From: Dendrocalamus latiflorus | Lineage: Eukaryota > Streptophyta > Magnoliopsida > Poales > Poaceae | Direction: 5' to 3' | NCBI GenBank assembly: GCA_017311315.1 | Contig: CM029620.1 | Location: 2,466,056 to 2,530,055, forward strand | DNA: 64,000 nt | Part shown: piece after piece, positions 55,896 to 64,000 of the stretch | How positions within the stretch are numbered: the stretch's first letter is position 1 | Layout of the letters: each line of letters opens with the position of its first letter | Position numbers and translations under genes: made by a program | Notes under the pieces: model-generated | What the model saw: only the letters and a program-made list of their open reading frames with translations | Databases searched by the model: none | What the model was told of the DNA's origin: nothing

Positions 55896-58645
55896 TGATA
55901 GCACTAGCGGTCCCGATCTTTCGATGAAAGTGGTAGATTCGATTGGGGAAAGAGATAACGTTGACAACCCGACTACAACCATCCAAGGACGTTGCGCCTT
56001 AGCGATCGATACACCAACTCTAGAGGTTGTTCGTGACCTTGTCGAAGCACAATCAACCTAACCACAAGGGTACTTGTTCCTACAAGCAATCGAAAAACAG
56101 GCAAGAACAAGATGAACAACAACTCAATTGCGAATAAAAGATGCAGGTTTCAATCTGAAACAGAAAAACGGTAGGGTTCCAAAGACAAGTATTCGGACGG
56201 TCTCATCGACACGCGTGAATACAAGGCGAAGTAGCAAAAGCTAACTTAGTCTATCAAAACCCAAACCCTAGAAGAGGGTGTGGCTACCTATTTAAGAGAC
56301 ACAAGAGGTGGAGGGTCAGCCAAAATACTTGGAAGCCGAACAGGACTCGATTACAAGGCCCAAGGCCCACTTTGACTCGGACTAGAAAAGTAACGTGAAT
56401 TATTTGGCAGTTTTTGATCGGCTCAGATGGAGTTTGGAGGTGAGACCAGATCCATCTGAAAGTAGACTCCAAGAGCTTTTCAAAGAACTCACGGGCCCCG
56501 AGAAACCTTCTGGATCAAAAGCTATGGCGGTTTGAAGTAGACGCAGTTAAGAAGGCCGAATCTGAGTCGAACTCGCGAACAGGACTTGGATTGCGCTTGA
56601 CGGTTCCACTTCTACACTTGAGCTTGCGTGGTTCTTCCCCATGGTTCCTAAAGACGATTAAATCATCACAAGAATTAAGTAGTATTCCATTCTTTGAAAC
56701 ATTTGTATGCAAACTTAGGAACGCATTCACCTGATGGTTAAGTTGACGTGCTCGTGCTCGAGTCATTGGTCCTTGTATCGTAGTTTCAGTTTGTTGTGCT
56801 TGTTTTGGAGTTGGCACGATTGTATCTATGGAAATGATGTCCTCATCATCCTCCTCTTCTTGCATTTGAGTCGTCCGTGACTCAAGCTCATCTTCTTCTC
56901 CTAAGTATGGCTTCAAATCTGTAATGTTAAAACTGGGATTAACCCCAAAATCTGCAGGTAACTCAAGCTTATATGCATTATCATTAATCTTTTTCAACAC
57001 TTTGAAAGGACCATCAGCTCTAGGCATCAACTTAGACCTTCTCAATTCAGGAAATCTATCTTTTCTCAAATGCAACCAAACTAAATCACCCGGTTGAAAA
57101 GTTAAATGCTTCCTTCTTTTACTACCAACAAGTTTATATTTAGCATTCATGCGTTCAATATTTTCTTTGGTTGTCTCATGCATTTTCGACATCAAATCAA
57201 CACATTGTTTAGCATCAAACTTTAACTTCTCCGAAGATGGAAGTGGTAGCAAATCAATAGGAACACGAGGCACAAAACCATAGATAATCTCAAAAGGGCA
57301 CAACTTTGTAGTAGAATGTAGTGAACGATTATAAGCAAACTCAATATGAGGCAAGCATTCTTCCCACATTTTGATGTTCTTTTTCAAAACAGCCCTAAGC
57401 ATGGTAGATAAAGTTCTATTCACAACTTTAGTCTGCCTATCAGTTTGGGGATGGCAAGTAGTAGAAAATAACAGCCTAGTCCCCAATTTAGCCCATAAAG
57501 TTCTCCAAAAATGGCTAAGGAATTTAGTGTCATGATCGAAAACTATTGTATTTGGCACACCATGCAAGCGAACAACTTCACGAAAGAACAAATCAGCATT
57601 GTTGGTAGCATCATCAGTTTTATGACATGGTATGAAGTGTGCCATCTTAGAAAATCTATCAACAACAACAAATATGCTATCCCTCCCCTTCTTTGTCCTA
57701 GGCAGTCCTAAAACAAAGTCCAAAGAAATATCTTCTCATGATACGCTAGGAACAGGTAGAGGCATATACAAACCATGATGATTAAGTCGTGACAGCGAGA
57801 AACGAAATGTTCCACATCACGTCTCATCTTTGTCCAAAAGAAATGACTAGAAAATATGTCTTCCATCTTCTTCACTCCAAAATGTCCCATCAGCCCACCT
57901 TCATGCGCTTCCTGTAACAACAACAAACGGGCGGAGCTAGCTGGAATGCATAGCTTGTTAGCTCTAAACAAAAATCCATCATTTAGGACAAATTTATTTC
58001 ACGTTTTTCCCTCTTTACAATTCAGCAACACATCTTTAAAATCATCATCATGAACATAATGCTCTTTAATTGTTTCTAATCCAAATATTTTGAAGTCAAG
58101 TTGTGAGAGCATGGTATATCTCCTAGACAATGCATCAGCAATAACATTCTCCTTTCCCTTTTTGTGTTTTATGACATAAGGAACAGACTCTATGAATTCA
58201 ACCTACTTTGCATGCCTACTGTTCAATTTTTCTTGACTTCTAATATGCTTTAATGACTCGTGATCAGAATGAATGATAAATTCTTTGGGCCATAAATAAT
58301 GTTGTCATGTCTCGAAAGTTTGAACTAGAGCATATAATTCCTCATCATAAGTAGAATAGTTTAAACTAGGCCCACTCAATTTTTCACTAAAGTATGCCAC
58401 AGATTTACCTTCTTGCAACAACACACCACCCAATCCAATTCCACTAGCATCACATTCTAGCGTTCGTAGTATTAAGTAGTATTCCATTCTTTGAAACTTT
58501 TGTATGCAAACTTAGGAACGCATTCACCTGATGGTTAAGTTGATGTGCTCGTGCTTGAGTCATTGGTCCTTGTATCACAGTTTTAGTTTGTTGAGCTTGT
58601 TTTGGAGTCGGCATGGTTGTATCTATGAAAAGGATGCCCTCATCA
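55896..58645 (-). mobile_element. Reversed, deleted relative of gypsy A
   Basis: On the - strand: a 5' LTR scrap (58645-58471), directly joined to RNase H, then integrase, polypurine tract (56862-56849, CAAGAAGAGGAGGA) and 3' LTR (56848 to about 55896, starting TGATGAGGACATC). The scrap 58471-58645 lines up base for base in length with 56674-56848. Leader, gag, protease and most of RT are deleted. The left LTR end is estimated. Confidence 0.82.
56515..58470 (-). pseudogene. RNase H and integrase of the reversed gypsy
   Basis: RNase H ([30 protein letters not shown]) lies at about 58460-58300. The integrase finger ([13 protein letters not shown] to HFVSRC) is near 57910-57790. From 57723 an open frame of 402 codons carries [27 protein letters not shown] and [13 protein letters not shown], where the third catalytic acidic residue is replaced by Lys (TKVVN in place of TEVVN as in element A). 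The C-terminal part [15 protein letters not shown] runs into the LTR as in element A. Frameshifts separate the first two parts from the third. Confidence 0.85.
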
Positions 58646-58915
58646 GGTAGTGCAAGTGGCTGTCTATGTGACAACTTGAATGGGACACTCACAGAGGGTG
58701 AAGTTTTCTGCGGCATGCTAGTCAGTGTGGGTAGTCCAGCTGCTAGACGCATAGAAGAAGAACATCCCGCACAACTTATGGGACCTGCTGCAAGCAGGAG
58801 AAGCCCATATGGGTGAGATGATGAAAGGGGTGAGATATTTTGAAAAGTTACTGTGATGGTGCATGATGTGACCACACCACAAATACATACGACCATACCG
58901 CCCAATATCAAGATT
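58646..58915. other. Unassigned spacer between two gypsy A-type pieces
   Basis: About 270 bp open on both strands for short stretches, no recognised motif. Possibly a scrap of coding or leader DNA of the same family. Confidence 0.3.
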
Positions 58916-59870
58916 GAACTAAAGGTGAATTCATTCCTTCAGCTTCAATATATTTTAAATGAGAATATGATGCTATCTAATGATGAAAAAAAATATTTTT
59001 TTGTAGCACCACATCACTTGTGGACCAATTGAAACAAGAGTTCAAGTTGGACAAGTTTTAGAATCCAATTCGGCCTCTAGATCAATTCGGATTCAGCCTG
59101 ATAGGCCCAACTTCAAATATGCATAACTTTCAAATACGAAGTCCGTTTGAGCTCCACAAGTACTTGTTGGAAAGCTCTAGGAGTCTACCTTCAGATGGAT
59201 CTAGTCTCACCTCCAAACTCCATCCGAGCCGATCACAAACTGCCAAACAAGTCACGTCTCATGGAGGTCGCATGGAGCTCTAGGAGTCTACCTTCAGATG
59301 GATCTAGTCTCACCTCCAAACTCCATCCGAGCCGATCACAAACTGCCAAACAAGTCACGTCTCATGGACGTCTCCGAGTCAAAGTGGGCGGAGGGCCTTG
59401 TAACTTAGGCTATGTGGGCTGGTACTATTCACGTAAACAGTAACCATGAATAGTACCGCACCTCTTTTCATTAGATACGGGCGGCTTCCCCTTCCCTATT
59501 TAAGGAGGTCGCACCCCTTTAGTTTTCCTCGGGTTTTTCTTAAGAGATTATTCTGCTTAGTAGTTTCACCGTATGTTCGGTTGAGGAACCCCAACTTGTG
59601 AACTTAATCTTTATTCGCAATACAATTTTAGATTGCATCTTGAACTCTCTTGCTTGTGTTCTTGATTCGCTTGCAGTAGATAGCCTTCTTGGCGAGGTCA
59701 ACCGTGTTTGGCATGGTTGATAACCAACGGAGCAGTGGTGTAGTGATTGCGAGGGGTTCGATCTGTTTTGGTCGGAGCCTTTGGATCATCAATGTCGAGT
59801 TCTCCACAATCGACTTATTAGTACCTTTTGGAAGATCGGACCATCATCACTTAGTCCACTCAACGCATAA
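58916..59870 (+). repeat. Gypsy A-type LTR on the + strand, truncated
   Basis: TTCTTGATTCGCTTGCAG, TAGCCTTCTTGGCGAGGTCAA, GGTTGATAACCA and GGAAGATCGGACC follow the order of the A LTR end (10440-10640). AGGTGAATTCATTCC near 58924 parallels its start region. No primer site follows. End points are approximate. Confidence 0.65.
59173..59378 (+). repeat. 103-bp tandem duplication inside the LTR
   Basis: AGCTCTAGGAGTCTACCTTC starts at 59173 and again at 59276, and the two units are almost identical over about 95 bases. Confidence 0.88.
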
Positions 59871-59879
59871 CCAAGGAAT

Positions 59880-59975
59880 CATGCAGGGCAACGAGCGGAT
59901 TGTCTCTTGTGGGTAAAGTGTGCAAGCTCTGCAGAGTTAAAATTATTCGAATAGTCATGCCCACGGTCAAGGGCA
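59880..59975 (+). repeat. Scrap of the TGTAACATCCC long-LTR family
   Basis: TCTTGTGGGTAAAGTGTGCAA to GCCCACGGTCAAGGGCATG parallels 53730-53813 of the complete LTR. It is cut on the right by the copia LTR that follows. Confidence 0.7.
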
Positions 59976-61388
59976 TGTTAGTGATATGCCCTAGAGGCAA
60001 CATGGAGATGTTATATATATCACATACTATGTTTATGATGCATTAGTTTGTTCCTTGAAATAGACATTATCATTATTGATAAATGAGTATGTGACTTATT
60101 CATGAGACTCTTAATGTCAAAATGTTGCTATTTCTAAATGATCCCTGATTATATATCATATGAGGAACAAATATGATTCAAAGATCAGCATATGTATTGA
60201 TTGATGATCATGTCTCATGGATCATGGTATGGAGATACCAAATCAATAATATGGACATGTGTTAGTGAACATATGTTGGATAGACCCGCCATGAGACACT
60301 GCAGAGATTCCATGTGTCATTAGTTGGTCTCAAGTAGTGTTTATGTAGAATCCTTAGACTTGAGATCATCATGGTTCCCAACATGCGTAGTAGCCTATTT
60401 TGAGACTACTAACCACTACTCCGTAACTGGGTAGTCATAAAAGTAGTCTTCGGGTTTGCTATGAAACATGTAGTGGGATGTGAATGATCAAGATAGAATT
60501 TGCCCCTCCATATGGGAGAGATATCTCTGGGCCCCTCGATGTAATGGATTATGAAAGTGCATGGCCACGCCAATGTGATTGAGGAGTCAATCACAAGTTC
60601 ATAATCCATCACGGAATCGAGTGAGTGATTGAGCTATTAAGAGGATGATACAGGTCTCGCCTTGAGCTTAAAATATATCGTGAGGCAAAGGGATTCGTAC
60701 ATGAGAACATTACAGGTTCAGCCGATATGATCTTTATGTATACTTTGGGGTTAATATGTCTTGCTAAAGGCCGCTATTAACAGGGTGACCGGAAAGGCGT
60801 TTCCGGGTCGCGACCAAGTATACGTGAACCTACAGGGTCGCACACTTAACGGGTTGGAACACTAATTCGAATGTGATTCGGATGTGGGCTCAATTCGGAT
60901 AGAGATCCGGATAGACTCCTATTGGGCCTCGGTCCACGAGGCCCAAGTGAGGAGGTCTATATATATGGAGGCGGGGGGGCTGAGGGATATACACTTCTGT
61001 TCCTCCCGAGCAAAACCCTAGCCGCCACCTCCCGAGCCAAACCCTAGCCGCTCGCGAGTGTTGGTACACTCGCGATCGGCGTTCCAGCCCCGGACGTGTG
61101 GATACCGGTGGAGGCGCTGCTCGTTGCGGCGTTGATCGGCATCAACAATCTACAAATTGGATCTGCTCGCGGTGTGGTTGATCGCGTGGAGGAGACGATC
61201 TGTTCGGGACGATCGGCTACTTCCACTACTACCTCGACGCGCATGGTTGGATCGGCTTCTGCAACTCTTCTTCCGCCGCGCTGCGCGTCTAGTGGTAACG
61301 ATCTATGATCCCTCCTTAGCATGATGTCCTGGTGTGCGCGGTAGAAATTTTTTATTTTCTGCTATCGTAGCCTACGCGCGTTCCTTAA
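59976..61388 (+). repeat. 5' LTR of the right-edge copia (about 1.4 kb)
   Basis: Probable start TGTTAGTGATATGCCCTAGAG. The right end lies just before the primer site near GTTCCTTA. A TATATATATGG box at about 60957-60969, preceding the AACCCTAGCCGCC region, is a likely promoter. Exact ends are uncertain by a few bases because the second LTR is not in the window. Confidence 0.7.
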
Positions 61389-61389
61389 G

Positions 61390-61401
61390 TGGTATCAGAG
61401 C
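61390..61401 (+). promoter_or_regulatory. Primer binding site of the right-edge copia
   Basis: TGGTATCAGAGC, the standard initiator tRNA-Met match, one or two bases after the LTR end. Confidence 0.88.
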
Positions 61402-62849
61402 CATCTTGCTTAGTTTGCGATCTGGATCAGCGCATATGTTGATATGCGGTTGTAGTAGATTGGATCTATTATAGTCTAGATCAATCGGTTCATGTGATGA
61501 ATCGATGGTAGCACGGGTTGATGAGATCAATCGGTGAATCGGGGTTAGATGAGGCACAGATTGTATTACTACTAGTGCCCTAGAGATTGTCTCGGATCGG
61601 CATAAGGTGGTTATGTCGAATACTAGTAGGATATGAATCTGATAGCCTCGGGCCAATAAAAAAAACTAGTGTCCTAGAGAATGTCTCGGATCGGCATAAG
61701 GTGGTTATGTCGAATACTAGTATGTTACGGATCTGATGGCCTCGGCCCAGTGGAAAAACTAGCTTCCTAGAGAATGTCTCGGATCGGCATAAGGTGGTTG
61801 TGCCGAATAGTTTTTCCATTGCGATTTCATAGATTGGATCTGTAAATTTCGTAGGGTGTTCAGGGCACTACCCTGAAACCCGCGGGGGGCGGCCCCCCTC
61901 GACCGCCGTGCGTACCCGCCTTGTATAGCGTCATGGGTTCACATCGTTAGGTAGAATACGATTCTACGTCTAACTTGTTTTTGCATGGAATGATGTGAAT
62001 AGTATGGCCCTATATCTTATTGGAATGTATGAGATGTATGTGATGCATGTAACATTCGTTCATAACCTGCGTGTCATGATTATTTCAGCTATTGTTAGCT
62101 GTCTATATTGTATTTAACGACCTGCGTGTCGACCTTAATGCTTGAATCTATCTTTGTAATCTTCAATTTCTAGCTATTATAGGTAGTAGCTTAGTTTTGA
62201 GGTTACAAGCTTTCAAGCATGGTGGCCTAAAGGAGTGATGTGGAGGATGGAGATCGTCTACACCTACATGGAGATGGAGATCACCATTTTTTGGGCCATA
62301 CTACTTCACAGTTAAATGTGTTTATCTGTGATATTATCTATCTTATTCTTATGCAATGTTTTTGTGATATGTTGCTTTGGTAGGATAGAATCCCTCATAA
62401 AATTAGGTGTTCATGCCCTTCCATATGTTGCACCAAAAGATAATGATCACCGCATGGTAGGTCTACCAAAGTAGAGTGCTGTCGGTTATCATCATTATTT
62501 GGGGTAGATGTCGGACATCTACATGCGGAAGCATTTGGTTTACTTAACAAGGTTATCAAAACAGTTTTGGACCTTGGGGCATAGGTTGGGGCCGGGGCAT
62601 ATTGATGTCACCCAACAAGCAAGAGTCACAAAGGGATGTGATTAGCAAGGTGTTGCTTACCGATGTCACTAGTTTTCTAGCCGTGATGCCAAAGCTCACT
62701 AGGAATTAGTGAAATGAGGATCTTGACCCACTATGTAACTTAGAGGGAGTTTTGTTGCAAAACACATAGTGGGAGTCTTTTGTTAAATAGTTTAATAAAA
62801 GATGAACATAAACATAGTGCTAAACTTTGCATATTCTTTGTTGTAGATC
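61402..62849 (+). other. Leader of the right-edge copia with a triple repeat
   Basis: 1.45 kb untranslated leader. At about 61570-61817 the phrase CCTAGAGAWTGTCTCGGATC with CATAAGGTGGTTRTGYCGAAT occurs three times at about 90-100 bp spacing. No gene. TTGTAG just before the gag ATG could be a splice acceptor. Confidence 0.6.
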
Positions 62850-64000
62850 ATGTCAACTAATGCCGCATCCAGTTCTTTTAATTTGCGATCTATTCTTGAG
62901 AAAGAAAAACTCAATGGAACGAACTTTATGGATTGGTATCGCAACTTGAGAATTGTTCTCAAGCAAGAGCGCAAGGAGTATGTCCTTGAGTCTCCATATC
63001 CTGATGACTTGCCTGATAATGCTACTGCGGCTGCACGGCGAGCTTATGAGAAGCAAACGAATGATTGCCTTGATGTGAGCTGTCTCATGCTTGCCACAAT
63101 GTCCTCTGAGCTTCAGAAGCAATATGAGAACACAGATGCCTACAATATCATTGTGGGGTTGCGTGGTATGTTTGAGAACCAAGCAAGGGCTGAGAGGTTC
63201 AACACTTCAAAGTCCTTGTTTGCGTGCAGGCTTGCAGAAGGGAATCCCGTCAGCCCTCATGTGATTAAGATGATTGGCTACATTGAGAGTCTGGAAAAGC
63301 TTGGTTTTCCCCTTAGCCAAGAGTTGGCTACTGATGTGATTCTCCAGTCGCTCCCCCCGAGCTTTGAGCCATTCATAATGAACTATCACATGAACAACAT
63401 GGATAAGACCTTGGCAGAGTTGCATGGGATGCTAAAAGCTGCCGAGGAAAGCATTAAGAAAAGCAGCAATCATGTGATGATGATGCAGAAAGGCAAGGGC
63501 AAGCCCAATGTCAAGAAAGGCGCGGTCAAAAGAAAGTTAGCTCCCGATGAGATCGCGAGCAGTTCTAAGGCCAAGCAAGTCAAGAAGGGCACTGCTCCTA
63601 ATGCAGATTGTTACTACTGTAAGCAATCAGGTCATTGGAAAAGGAACTGCCCAAAGTACTTGGAGGATCTTGAGAAGAAGAAGGGAAGTACGACTTCCTC
63701 TCCAGGTATAAATGTTATAGAGATCAATCTTGCTACTTCATCCACTGATTCTTGGGTATTTGATACCGGATCGGTTGCTCACATTTGCAAATCGTTGCAG
63801 GGGCTAAGAAGAAGTAGAAGTTTGAGTAGGAGCGAAGTGGATCTTCGCGTTGGCAATGGAGCAAAAGTTGCTGCGGTGGCTGTTGGCACCATGCCATTGT
63901 CTTTACCTTCAGGATTAGTTTTGGAATTGAATAATTGTTATTGTGTTCCATCTCTTTCCAAGAACATTATTTCTGCTTCATGTTTGCAAGCAGAAGGTTA
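62850..64000 (+). CDS. Copia gag and protease start, open to the window end
   Basis: From ATG 62850 (MSTNAASSSFNLRSILEKEK) the frame is open for 383 codons and continues past base 64000. Residues about 15-200 are the copia gag domain (KLNGTNFMDWYRNLRIVLK, QSLPPSFEPFIMNY, LHGMLKAAEESIKK). A Lys-rich linker is followed by the CCHC knuckle CYYCKQSGHWKRNC (C-x2-C-x4-H-x4-C, about residue 255). The protease active site is WVFDTGSVAHICKS (DTGS, about residue 303). There are no stops or frameshifts, unlike every other retroelement frame in the window. Because it has no stop inside the window, automatic ORF lists can miss it. Confidence 0.92.
   Translation, partial: MSTNAASSSFNLRSILEKEKLNGTNFMDWYRNLRIVLKQERKEYVLESPYPDDLPDNATAAARRAYEKQTNDCLDVSCLMLATMSSELQKQYENTDAYNIIVGLRGMFENQARAERFNTSKSLFACRLAEGNPVSPHVIKMIGYIESLEKLGFPLSQELATDVILQSLPPSFEPFIMNYHMNNMDKTLAELHGMLKAAEESIKKSSNHVMMMQKGKGKPNVKKGAVKRKLAPDEIASSSKAKQVKKGTAPNADCYYCKQSGHWKRNCPKYLEDLEKKKGSTTSSPGINVIEINLATSSTDSWVFDTGSVAHICKSLQGLRRSRSLSRSEVDLRVGNGAKVAAVAVGTMPLSLPSGLVLELNNCYCVPSLSKNIISASCLQAEG

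Larger units (their letters stand above)
59976..64000 (+). mobile_element. Second Ty1-copia element, 5' part, runs off the window
   Basis: LTR, tRNA-Met primer site, long leader and an open gag-protease frame in the right order on the + strand. Only the 5' part is in the window, so LTR identity and the TSD cannot be assessed. The open coding frame suggests it is the youngest or best preserved retroelement here. Confidence 0.85.

Overview
This is plant nuclear DNA, almost certainly from a grass (Poaceae). Only two ordinary host genes are convincing, and both lie in about 4 kb (39.4-43.3 kb). They are an intronless MIZ1-like (DUF617) gene on the + strand and a two-exon RABA/Rab11-type small GTPase gene on the - strand, facing each other tail to tail. 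Nearly everything else is transposable-element DNA. I see no tRNA, rRNA, CRISPR or prokaryotic feature. The species cannot be named from the sequence.

Left part (1-6.96 kb): decayed LTR pieces. They include a deletion derivative of the small-LTR Gypsy family 'B' (about 0.56-1.78 kb) and a reversed fragment of a long-LTR family (3.3-5.2 kb). Unassigned sequence follows up to 6.96 kb.

Centre (6957-38984): one stack of five nested elements whose target-site duplications (TSDs) can all be read. Level 1 is a Ty1-copia element on the - strand (6962-38979, TSD TAGAG). Its body was hit by Ty3-gypsy element A (9724-29663, + strand, TSD CCTCC). The 3' LTR of A was hit by gypsy element B (17291-29641, + strand, TSD ATCGG). 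The 5' LTR of the copia was hit by a small hAT-like MITE (32873-38951, 8-bp TSD), which was itself hit by a CACTA transposon (32987-38884, TSD AGA). Removing the inserts leaves a copia of about 6.0 kb, an A of about 7.6 kb, a B of 12.35 kb, a CACTA of 5.9 kb and a MITE of about 178 bp. A looks like a CRM-type chromovirus whose pol runs into the 3' LTR. B is a Tat-lineage element with a second RNase H, an antisense gene with its own TATA-like box, and two large tandem arrays (54 bp and about 65 bp units). All pol genes in the stack are broken by stops or frameshifts.

Right part (43.3-64 kb): behind the Rab gene come two MITEs, a decayed plant-mobile-domain pseudogene and a gypsy gag scrap. Next is a run of same-orientation LTRs beginning TGTAACAWCC (48.1-54.6 kb), one of them holding a hAT-like MITE with a perfect 8-bp TSD. 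A reversed, deleted relative of A follows (55.9-58.6 kb), then another LTR of that type. The window ends inside a fresh-looking copia element whose gag-protease reading frame is still open at base 64000.

The copia stack ends 384 bp upstream of the MIZ1-like start codon, so about 32 kb now separates that gene from its former upstream DNA. No clearly new biological system was found. The best leads are the antisense gene and arrays of B, the composite CACTA with an unrelated ORF and a long hairpin, and the complete insertion history.
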